DNA of 7,252 nucleotides from Candidatus Heimdallarchaeota archaeon (GTDB lineage: Archaea; Asgardarchaeota; Heimdallarchaeia; Hodarchaeales; S146-22), in the NCBI GenBank assembly GCA_015520535.1, contig WAPZ01000829.1:1-7252 (forward strand), in the 5' to 3' direction. Below the pieces are notes generated by a model. It saw nothing but the letters and a program-made list of their open reading frames with translations, did not search any database and was not told the DNA's origin. How positions within the stretch are numbered: the first letter of the stretch is position 1; each line of letters opens with the position of its first letter. Made by a program: the position numbers and the translations under genes. Shown piece after piece: positions 1-5,463 of the stretch.

Positions 1-19
1 AGCAACCATACAATATTTA

Positions 20-27
20 TTTAAATA
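20..27 (+). promoter_or_regulatory. TATA box of the PEBP-family gene
   Basis: TTTAAATA lies within an AT-only stretch (11-28). A start site about 25 bp downstream would fall near 50, giving a leader of under 20 nt that still contains the GGAGGTG at 56-62. The match is to the general archaeal TATA consensus. The upstream part of the promoter may lie partly outside the window. Confidence 0.5.
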
Positions 28-55
28 TCAGACACGAAGTGATGCTGGAAAAAGT

Positions 56-62
56 GGAGGTG
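56..62 (+). promoter_or_regulatory. Shine-Dalgarno site of the PEBP-family gene
   Basis: GGAGGTG with a 5-nt spacer to the ATG at 68. It is the strongest ribosome binding site in the window and fixes the start codon. It also shows that the organism uses anti-Shine-Dalgarno pairing for at least some genes. Confidence 0.8.
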
Positions 63-67
63 TCATC

Positions 68-523
68 ATGACCATTCAAGTCCAATTGGAGTTTTCCCAA
101 TTTCCCAAAGACTATACCTGCGATGGGAAAGACAAATCGCCAAAATTGGTGCTTAAAAATCTGCCACCAGAAACAAAAACATTAGCCATTATAGTAGATG
201 ATCCCGATGCGCCAATCGGCATTTTTACTCATTGGGTTATTTGGAATATCACGCCTACAGACGAAATTCCCGAAAATCTTCCTAAAGAAAAAGAATTCAG
301 TTCCCCGATTGCAGCTCGGCAAGGAGTAAATGACTTTCGCCGAATTGGCTATAATGGCCCATGTCCGCCACGCGGTAAACCACATCGTTATTATTTCAAA
401 GTTTATGCGCTGGATACCAGTTTAGATCTAAAACTGGGTGCTTCCAAAAAAGATTTGGAAAAGGCAATGGAAGGACATATTTTGGATCAAGGAGAAGCGA
501 TGGCTACATATCAGCGGAAATAA
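68..523 (+). CDS. YbhB/YbcL family (PEBP / Raf kinase inhibitor-like) protein
   Basis: A 151-residue cytosolic protein of the phosphatidylethanolamine-binding protein superfamily, prokaryotic YbhB/YbcL branch. The length is normal for the family. The ligand-pocket signatures are present: DDPDAP (44-49) followed by THW (54-56), then the second conserved block GPCPPRG (97-103) with HRYYF (106-110). The C-terminal GHIL helix (136-139) also fits. There is no signal peptide or membrane segment. In eukaryotes these proteins bind phospholipid head groups or kinases; the archaeal and bacterial members have no settled role, so only the family is asserted. The start is set by a strong Shine-Dalgarno site, and the gene has its own TATA box. 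It is monocistronic and converges on the PLD-like gene 28 bp downstream. I see no sign of truncation. Confidence 0.93.
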   Translation: MTIQVQLEFSQFPKDYTCDGKDKSPKLVLKNLPPETKTLAIIVDDPDAPIGIFTHWVIWNITPTDEIPENLPKEKEFSSPIAARQGVNDFRRIGYNGPCPPRGKPHRYYFKVYALDTSLDLKLGASKKDLEKAMEGHILDQGEAMATYQRK

Positions 524-526
524 CAG

Positions 527-533
527 AAAAAAA
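527..533 (-). terminator. Oligo-T terminator of the PLD-like gene
   Basis: On the - strand a run of seven T follows the TAA stop (552-554) by about 20 nt, inside a pyrimidine-rich stretch. There is no stem-loop, which matches archaeal oligo-T termination. It sits in the 28-bp gap between two convergent genes. Confidence 0.45.
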
Positions 534-543
534 GAAAGTATAG

Positions 544-576
544 TTTTTTATTTATTTTTTGTTTTCTTTTCTTTTT
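544..576 (+). terminator. T-rich terminator of the PEBP-family gene
   Basis: From 20 nt after the TAA stop at 521-523 the + strand carries consecutive T runs of 6, 3, 6, 4, 4 and 5, interrupted by single A, G or C. Such multi-T tracts terminate archaeal RNA polymerase without a hairpin. Most of this tract (from 552) lies inside the 3' end of the convergent PLD-like gene, where the same bases read on the other strand encode its lysine-rich tail. Confidence 0.6.
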
Positions 577-2672
577 CGTTGTCCAATGAAATAGAAGGCA
601 ACAAAGCCTAACAGAAGTCCTATAAAGGAGTAACTCGTAGGTTCGACCAAAGAAGTTTCTGAACTACTACTTTCCTTTTGTAGTTCGACCTCACCAGGGT
701 TCGGCGTTTTTGCTTTAAAGTCTTTGGTGCAGTCATTTGTGTCTTGAAGTGCGGGAACTCTCTGTAATGAAAGTCCTTCTTGTGGAGCTTTCGCTGGTAT
801 AACGCCAGTTATGGATCCGGAACCCCACGCCACGCCATCAATGATTGAATCGGTAGCATCCAAAAGTATCACTTCGTCACCGTTGTTTGACAGTGTTAAG
901 TCCGAAAATTCGTAATCATAGGAGTTAAATGATTCTTTAAAGGCAGTGGCATTCCGTACGATGACAATGACTTGATTTGCATCTATTGTCGTGCCTTTTT
1001 GGAACGCAAAGGTTTTTTCATTGTCCGTGATTTTCCAGTTGTCGAGAATTAAGGAGTAGTTAAATCCGTTATAAATTTCTACAAATTCTTGTTCTTCATT
1101 CTCTGGGTTTGGAAACACTTCTGTGATTAAGAGTTTCCATTCATCGTCATTTATTATGTTTACTTTAACTGTGCGCGTTTGAAGTGTTGCGTTAGCAGAG
1201 TCCACCGCTTCGAACGTAAAAGAATGAATACCGTTCGCGAGTTGTGTAGTATCTATGGTTGCTGAAAAGGCGCTCCCCGATTTGCTTAAGTTCACATACG
1301 GAGAATCATCAATTTTATAACGAACAAAAGAGACATTTTGGTTTGACGTCGAGACCGATAACGTGAAGGTGCCTTTGAGGATTTGTCCGTCTTTAATATT
1401 AGTAATCATAACGTTAGTTTCACGGAATGGTTCAGCAATTTTCAGATCTTGTTCTATGACGTCTTGATAGAAGGCTGCAATAGTTTGATTGTGAAATGCT
1501 ATACCCCATTCACGATTTCTGTCGGAATATCTTGACGATGGTGGTGGTATTGAAGAAACTGCCCAATTTCCCGAATAAACATAAACACTAGAATTGTCAA
1601 TCACCCAAAATTTGGCATGTTGAAAGTTAAATTGGCTAGAAGAGTTATAGACTTCGATCCCAGCGTCGACAAGATCTTCTGCATTGGAATATGTTAATTG
1701 ATTTTCAAAATAGGTGGCACGTCGTGCTGAAATAATAATTTTGATATCAATTGAGGGATTAGCTTGTTTCTTCTGAATTAAAGCATTTACAATGTCTAGA
1801 TGGGATATCGAATACATCTCTACATAAATGGATTTAGTAGCCGCATTTAAACCTTTTAATATGGTTTCATAAGCATTATCCGGTCCGACGAACATGGTAA
1901 CATTGACTTGTCCGGTATAATTTGCTACCGGAATGGTTGAGACTTTTTGTGGTACTTTATCGTTTACAATGGAATTGAAATTGGGCGTATTGCTTTTTGA
2001 TCTTCGTACTTGAAGTGTCGGCGGCTCAGCATGGGAAAAATCATAATCAAATGCAGCTAAATAGTAATTCGCCACGGTTTGGCTCTGAACGACAACTCCC
2101 GCCTCCCGATTGTTTCGAAACGCATTTTTTGACCAATTAATGGAACTAATAATCACCGTTTTGTTGTCAATGATGATTCCTTTATTGTGGTTATAACCGG
2201 GCAACGTTGTTGATAAATCTAAATAACGCACTTGTGCGCCTTGAGATTGCAAGAATGATGCGGCATTGTCATCATCCGTGTCATTATTAAGAATTACACG
2301 AACGTTAACGCCCCGACCCAAGGCATTAATTACGGCTTGAACTAAGGGGCTCGAATCGGTTTGCCAGTCACCATTGTCATATTTCTTGATGTATTGTAAT
2401 TCTAAGTCTATTGATTCATTGGCTTGATTTAACCAATATGCGATAACGTCTTCTGCATTGTCTGGTGTAAAGATTGGTGTAATGGTTGCATCGACGATCT
2501 GATTAGAGGCATCAAATTGTGGAGTATAGCTGGATAAGGAACTGGGGACAAGATTACCTTCTGAGGTTTCAAACGTAACTGACGAATTATTAAACGTATT
2601 TAAACCAGCACTCGCATACGACAGCGAGAAAAATACAATTATTAGAATAGATAACATCTTCATTTTATTCAT
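552..2672 (-). CDS. Exported PLD-like phosphodiesterase, Ig-like and lamin-tail domains, membrane-anchored
   Basis: A 706-residue surface protein. Residues 1-22 form a signal peptide (basic start, hydrophobic core, ASA before G23). Two phospholipase D domains follow. Both HxKx4D motifs are intact: H162/K164/D169 with downstream N179 and E190, and H352/K354/D359 with downstream SGNW (367-370) and E388. The two form one bilobal active site typical of PLD, cardiolipin synthase and nuclease enzymes; the substrate (lipid or nucleic acid) cannot be told. Residues about 418-507 look like a beta-rich Ig-like module. Residues about 512-645 match a lamin-tail domain (LLITEVFPNP, FVEIYN, LDNWKITD, VAWG). 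A low-complexity Ser/Glu stretch precedes a membrane helix (681-697) and the basic tail RKRKENKK. About fifteen N-x-S/T sequons fit an archaeal surface glycoprotein. The first ATG is preferred because GGAG lies 8 nt upstream. It is a single gene with its own promoter. Confidence 0.88.
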   Translation of the reverse strand: MNKMKMLSILIIVFFSLSYASAGLNTFNNSSVTFETSEGNLVPSSLSSYTPQFDASNQIVDATITPIFTPDNAEDVIAYWLNQANESIDLELQYIKKYDNGDWQTDSSPLVQAVINALGRGVNVRVILNNDTDDDNAASFLQSQGAQVRYLDLSTTLPGYNHNKGIIIDNKTVIISSINWSKNAFRNNREAGVVVQSQTVANYYLAAFDYDFSHAEPPTLQVRRSKSNTPNFNSIVNDKVPQKVSTIPVANYTGQVNVTMFVGPDNAYETILKGLNAATKSIYVEMYSISHLDIVNALIQKKQANPSIDIKIIISARRATYFENQLTYSNAEDLVDAGIEVYNSSSQFNFQHAKFWVIDNSSVYVYSGNWAVSSIPPPSSRYSDRNREWGIAFHNQTIAAFYQDVIEQDLKIAEPFRETNVMITNIKDGQILKGTFTLSVSTSNQNVSFVRYKIDDSPYVNLSKSGSAFSATIDTTQLANGIHSFTFEAVDSANATLQTRTVKVNIINDDEWKLLITEVFPNPENEEQEFVEIYNGFNYSLILDNWKITDNEKTFAFQKGTTIDANQVIVIVRNATAFKESFNSYDYEFSDLTLSNNGDEVILLDATDSIIDGVAWGSGSITGVIPAKAPQEGLSLQRVPALQDTNDCTKDFKAKTPNPGEVELQKESSSSETSLVEPTSYSFIGLLLGFVAFYFIGQRKRKENKK

Positions 2673-2680
2673 ATATGGTT

Positions 2681-2686
2681 CTCCGG
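2681..2686 (-). promoter_or_regulatory. Shine-Dalgarno site of the PLD-like gene
   Basis: CCGGAG on the - strand, with GGAG ending 8 nt before the ATG at 2670-2672. This favours the first ATG over the in-frame ATG three codons later. Confidence 0.6.
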
Positions 2687-2721
2687 ATCTTTATTCAAGT
2701 CATGTCATCCTACAAAAAATG

Positions 2722-2731
2722 CCTTTTTATA
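2722..2731 (-). promoter_or_regulatory. TATA box of the PLD-like gene
   Basis: TATAAAAAGG on the - strand is close to a textbook archaeal TATA box. It lies about 50 bp before the ATG, predicting a start near 2700 and a leader of about 25-30 nt that includes the Shine-Dalgarno site. It shows that the gene is transcribed separately from the methyltransferase gene upstream. Confidence 0.65.
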
Positions 2732-2841
2732 CCTATCAGTTATAGTAAGGCTGTAATGAAAATTTTATTTTATGGTTTCAATTATTTCAGAATAGGACGC
2801 TTTTTTTAGGCTTGAAGAATCATTAAGTGATAAAATGCAAT

Positions 2842-2847
2842 AAAAAA
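2842..2847 (-). terminator. Oligo-T terminator of the methyltransferase gene
   Basis: A run of six T on the - strand, about 18 nt past the TAA stop (2866-2868). A second T-rich stretch, TTTTA, follows at 2831-2835. There is no stem-loop. Together with the separate TATA box at 2722-2731 this separates the two - strand genes. Confidence 0.4.
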
Positions 2848-2865
2848 TGGTAATGGAATGATGAA

Positions 2866-3663
2866 TTATAACGTTTTCGCCACAATTAATGTATTTTCAG
2901 CAAACCATGTGATTTTTTGCGGATTTGGAATATGAGTGTGAATATTGCGAATGAACATTTTTAGGGAATGCTTGAATTCTTCCTCTGTATATAAAGAAAA
3001 CGTTGAATAATGCCGATTAGTTGCTTGTTCAATTAAGAAATCTAATGAATTAACACGCTTAAACTTGAAAAGTTGAACTTTTATTAATTTTAATCCACGT
3101 GTGCGGTTAATCAATTCTTTTAGTTCGTCTAATTCAAATAACCGCGTTTCTTTTTCATGAAATTTAGGAAAATATCGACCCCAAATAGTCCGACGATTTT
3201 GACTTCTCAAACGTGTGTAAATAAAAAGATAACTTTGATTTTTTAGCACTCTAACAGCTTCATTCAAGAATTCTGGCATTTTAAAGTGGTGTATTGCATT
3301 AAATGTGAATAATGCATCTAATGAATGGTTTTTTAATGGAAGTCGGTGAGCTTCACTTTGTTTTATGGTAAAATTCGTCATATTGTGCTGTTGGAAGTAG
3401 TTTTTTAGCTGCTGTAGCATGTGTTCGCTGATATCTATGCAATAAAGAAATTGCAAGGGGAGATGTTGAAGGAGTTTAAGGGAATATCTCCCCGAACCGC
3501 ACCCGACATCTGCGGCAACTAGTTGTGAACTATCCTTCAAGTAATTTTTAATTGCATGAATTGGTTTCATATCTGTGATACGTAATTTTCTATATTTTTG
3601 AGCCACTTCGGCAAAGTGTTCTAGTACACTTACAGCCGCGTCTTTTTTAGTTTTGCTTACCAC
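2866..3663 (-). CDS. Class I SAM-dependent methyltransferase (UbiE/Methyltransf_11 type)
   Basis: A 265-residue soluble methyltransferase with a Rossmann-type SAM fold. Motif I is ADVGCGSGRYS (51-61). The acidic residue closing strand 2 is D77 in CIDISEHML. FNAIHHF (121-127) is the post-strand-4 motif, and RVL (138-140) leads into strand 5. The N-terminal helix VLEHFAEVAQKYRKLR (13-28) is the usual pre-motif-I helix, so the start must lie upstream of the first internal ATG (M32). The only candidate is the GTG at 3661-3663; an in-frame TAG lies at 3691-3693. The ribosome site is weak (GGGAAGG, 13 nt away). The insert WGRYFPKFHEKETRLFELDEL (from 161) is a feature I associate with archaeal methyltransferases of unknown substrate. 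Methyl acceptor unknown: the sequence does not separate tRNA, lipid, quinone or small-molecule targets. It has its own promoter, divergent from the RNase gene. Confidence 0.88.
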   Translation of the reverse strand: MVSKTKKDAAVSVLEHFAEVAQKYRKLRITDMKPIHAIKNYLKDSSQLVAADVGCGSGRYSLKLLQHLPLQFLYCIDISEHMLQQLKNYFQQHNMTNFTIKQSEAHRLPLKNHSLDALFTFNAIHHFKMPEFLNEAVRVLKNQSYLFIYTRLRSQNRRTIWGRYFPKFHEKETRLFELDELKELINRTRGLKLIKVQLFKFKRVNSLDFLIEQATNRHYSTFSLYTEEEFKHSLKMFIRNIHTHIPNPQKITWFAENTLIVAKTL

Positions 3664-3752
3664 GTTAACAACCCAACCTTCCCGTTTTCTCTAAAAACTT
3701 GAAAAAGAGCTTCAAACAAAATTTCACTTAACGCTCATGTTACGTTGACTGT

Positions 3753-3764
3753 TATATTTTAAAA
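3753..3764 (-). promoter_or_regulatory. TATA box of the methyltransferase gene
   Basis: TTTTAAAATATA on the - strand, about 90 bp before the GTG start. It predicts a leader of about 60-70 nt. It is AT-rich enough to occur by chance in this region, but it is the best candidate and sits directly beside a strong palindrome. Confidence 0.45.
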
Positions 3765-3768
3765 CATT

Positions 3769-3788
3769 TATGGAGTGAGTACTCCATA
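3769..3788. promoter_or_regulatory. 20-bp palindrome next to the methyltransferase TATA box, candidate operator
   Basis: TATGGAGT and ACTCCATA form perfect 8-bp arms around a 4-bp spacer (GAGT). A second perfect 8-bp palindrome, GAGTACTC (3777-3784), is nested off-centre. It lies 4 bp upstream of the methyltransferase TATA box, at the position of the BRE element. A dimeric regulator bound there would compete with TFB/TBP. The symmetry is seen directly; the operator role is inferred. Confidence 0.5.
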
Positions 3789-3818
3789 TTTAGCCTACAT
3801 CAAAAAAATAAACTAATA

Positions 3819-3836
3819 ATTACTATCGAAAGTAAT
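3819..3836. promoter_or_regulatory. 18-bp near-palindrome in the divergent region
   Basis: ATTACT and AGTAAT arms around ATCGAA; TCGA in the centre is itself palindromic, so 16 of 18 positions are symmetric. It lies between the two TATA boxes. It could be a regulator site, or a chance match in AT-rich DNA. Confidence 0.3.
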
Positions 3837-3877
3837 ATATAGAAGCATTAGTTGAGTGCTTGCTTGTCATGCCGCCG

Positions 3878-3904
3878 AATTCTTTGTCGATTCTTGAAAG
3901 AATT
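3878..3904. promoter_or_regulatory. 8-bp inverted repeat upstream of the RNase promoter
   Basis: AATTCTTT (3878-3885) and AAAGAATT (3897-3904) are perfect inverted copies. Their centres are 19 bp apart, with an 11-bp spacer. They end about 20 bp before the RNase TATA box, a typical place for an archaeal activator. The function is inferred. Confidence 0.35.
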
Positions 3905-3924
3905 TGAGTTGACGTATTGAAAGC

Positions 3925-3938
3925 TTTAAATATAAAAG
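3925..3938 (+). promoter_or_regulatory. TATA box of the RNase/PAS transcription unit
   Basis: TTTAAATATAAAAG, a strong archaeal TATA match. It predicts transcription start near 3955-3962 and therefore a leader of about 130 nt before the ATG at 4090, unusually long for an archaeal mRNA. No better TATA element lies closer to the gene. Confidence 0.6.
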
Positions 3939-3969
3939 CGAGAAGTAGTTAATTAGAATAAAAAATACA

Positions 3970-4062
3970 ATGCTGGTTACACATAAGCACAATTTAAGCC
4001 ATGTGAATCTAGGTCCGACTAACGTCGTGTTTGTCAACGTTATGTTCTCTAGATCAAACTAG
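3970..4062 (+). CDS. Possible 30-codon upstream reading frame in the RNase leader
   Basis: ATG at 3970, TAG at 4060-4062, 30 residues beginning MLVTHKHNLSHV. It starts only about 10 nt after the predicted transcript start, so translation could be nearly leaderless; there is no Shine-Dalgarno site. It spans the nested inverted repeats at 4007-4054 and ends 27 nt before the RNase ATG. It is in the same frame as the RNase, but TAG (4060) and TAA (4084) separate them. The peptide is not recognised. It may be a regulatory leader peptide or a chance frame; chance is quite likely at this length. Confidence 0.2.
   Translation: MLVTHKHNLSHVNLGPTNVVFVNVMFSRSN
4007..4054 (+). promoter_or_regulatory. 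Nested inverted repeats, candidate structured 5' leader of the RNase mRNA
   Basis: Two perfect 6-bp stems are nested: an outer ATCTAG (4007-4012) with CTAGAT (4049-4054), and an inner TAACGT (4020-4025) with ACGTTA (4037-4042). The flanks between them are nearly equal (7 and 6 nt), giving a stem, internal loop, stem and 11-nt apical loop. The loop GTGTTTG (4027-4033) is also complementary to CAAACAC (4063-4069), just upstream of the ribosome site. An alternative small hairpin, CGAC with GTCG (4016-4027), would compete with the inner stem. It does not match a riboswitch class I know. Confidence 0.35.
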
Positions 4063-4077
4063 CAAACACAAACAAAC

Positions 4078-4082
4078 GGTGA
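4078..4082 (+). promoter_or_regulatory. Ribosome binding site of the RNase gene
   Basis: GGTGA with a 7-nt spacer to the ATG at 4090. It can pair with the UCACC part of the 16S rRNA 3' end. It is a partial but well-placed match and supports this ATG as the start. Confidence 0.5.
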
Positions 4083-4089
4083 ATAACAA

Positions 4090-5463
4090 ATGATAAAAAT
4101 TTATGGCTTTGGAGCATATGATGAAGTTGGTCGATCAAGCATACTAATAAAAAATCAGACCAGTTCCGTTATGTTAGATTGTGGTGTGAAAATCTTTCCA
4201 CGTCGAATGAAAAAACGATCTGAACCCCCAATTGGAATTACTGAAGAAATTATTGAGTCTTTGGATGCAATCATTTTATCACATGCCCATTTAGATCATT
4301 CGGGATATATTCCCGCCTTAGTAAAACGTGGTTTTCACGGAAAAATCTATATGACCGAGCCAACCAAAGAGCTCGTGCAGATTTTATGGAAAGATCATGT
4401 GAAGATTGAGGAAGGATTTCACTACACGAAAAAAGATATTCAAGCAACAAATGAGTTAATAGAAACGGCTAAATACAACCAAGAAATTCAGCTTCGAGAT
4501 GATATTTCATTCCAATTTTTAGATGCAGCACACATTTTAGGTTCGGCAAGCGTTTTTTTGCGCTTCCAGGACAAAAATATTTATTACACTGGCGATATTA
4601 ATAATGCAAAATCGCCGTATCATGATCCGGTATTAGGTCCGGATCCTGACGAAAAGATTGATGTTTTGATTACTGAGGCAACAAATGCTGTTCGTCCGAT
4701 AAGGAGTCGAAAAGTATTAGTTCATGATTTTTTTGACGTGTTGAAAAAGAAATTGAAACATGGTGGGAAAGTTTTTATTCCAGCCTTCGCTATGGGACGT
4801 TCTCAAGAAATACAGTCGTATTTATTACAATTTCTCACCGAATTTGGTGATTATCCAGTTTATGTGGATGGTATGATTCAAAAAATGAATCGTGTCTATG
4901 AAAAATATCTTACGAGGGAATGGATCAGTTTTCGTGCCTTAGATCAATTGAATGAACATGCATTAGAGAGCCCATGGGATCATGAGGCTATAATGCCAAT
5001 TGAACAAGTTGTCAATGGTCATGGTCGTGAATTTACGCGGAAAACTATTGCCCGTGACGAAGAACCCTCGATTATCCTTACGACATCGGGCATGTTAGAA
5101 GGTGGACCGATTCATTCATATCTTCGGTATGGTGGTGCGAATACGGAAAATCTTTTATTAACAGTGGGATATCAAGCTGAAGGAACGCTAGGCAGGGACA
5201 TTATAAATGGAAATCGTCTTTTGGAACTGTATGACTATCATGAAAACGTCTATCATGTTCACTTGGGCTGTCGACATCGACACTTTGATTTTTCGGGACA
5301 TATTTCTTTGTCTGGCTTAGAACAATTTGTCCTTCAAGCTAATCCTAGACTAGTGGTTCCCGTTCACGGTTCTGAGGAATCATTTAAAGTCTTTAGTGAA
5401 ACTACTGCCGAAATGGGTTATAAAGTTAGATTTATTAACCCAGAAAAACCGCTCATTCTCTGA
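4090..5463 (+). CDS. Beta-CASP metallo-beta-lactamase ribonuclease (archaeal CPSF/RNase J group)
   Basis: A 457-residue zinc-dependent RNA nuclease. The metal ligands of the metallo-beta-lactamase fold are all present: D30 (LDCG), HAHLDH (65-70), H148 (AAHILGSAS) and D169 (YTGDI). The beta-CASP motifs follow: motif A E196 (TEATN), motif B H404 (FSGH) and motif C H426 (PVHG). SGMLEGGP (333-340) and GYQAEGTLGR (360-369) are family hallmarks. The cap domain lies at about 200-350 and the chain returns to the lactamase core afterwards. EVGRS (12-16) and LDCGV resemble the catalytic core of archaeal CPSF1, but the N-terminal KH domains of CPSF1 are absent. The length is nearer to KH-less archaeal CPSF2. 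I cannot decide the subgroup. Expected role: cytosolic RNA processing, 3'-end formation or decay. It has a long leader and heads a unit with the PAS protein. Confidence 0.92.
   Translation: MIKIYGFGAYDEVGRSSILIKNQTSSVMLDCGVKIFPRRMKKRSEPPIGITEEIIESLDAIILSHAHLDHSGYIPALVKRGFHGKIYMTEPTKELVQILWKDHVKIEEGFHYTKKDIQATNELIETAKYNQEIQLRDDISFQFLDAAHILGSASVFLRFQDKNIYYTGDINNAKSPYHDPVLGPDPDEKIDVLITEATNAVRPIRSRKVLVHDFFDVLKKKLKHGGKVFIPAFAMGRSQEIQSYLLQFLTEFGDYPVYVDGMIQKMNRVYEKYLTREWISFRALDQLNEHALESPWDHEAIMPIEQVVNGHGREFTRKTIARDEEPSIILTTSGMLEGGPIHSYLRYGGANTENLLLTVGYQAEGTLGRDIINGNRLLELYDYHENVYHVHLGCRHRHFDFSGHISLSGLEQFVLQANPRLVVPVHGSEESFKVFSETTAEMGYKVRFINPEKPLIL

Larger units (their letters stand above)
3664..4089. 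other. Divergent 426-bp intergenic control region
   Basis: This is the only gap over 300 bp. It separates the methyltransferase gene (-) from the RNase gene (+). It holds one TATA box for each direction, a 20-bp palindrome next to the methyltransferase TATA box, a second near-palindrome at 3819-3836, an inverted repeat at 3878-3904, and a leader of about 130 nt before the RNase gene. I see no tRNA cloverleaf, no rRNA fragment, no CRISPR repeats and no insertion-sequence ends here. Confidence 0.7.

Noticed and set aside
182..385. 67-codon open frame on the - strand inside the PEBP-family gene
   Set aside because: It lies wholly opposite conserved PEBP motifs, has no ribosome site or promoter, and gives an unrecognised, low-complexity peptide (FFFFRK).
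2690..2865. Possible operator in the gap before the PLD-like gene (CTAT and ATAG at 2733-2746)
   Set aside because: Arms of only 4 bp in AT-rich DNA beside a TATA box are expected by chance.
3869..3907. 12-codon frame (MPPNSLSILERI) upstream of the RNase promoter
   Set aside because: It lies before the predicted transcript start, has no ribosome site and is too short to support.
3840..4089. tRNA or other structured RNA gene in the divergent region
   Set aside because: I found no acceptor stem, T-loop consensus (GGTTCRA) or anticodon arm in either orientation; the only pairing seen is the leader stems reported above.
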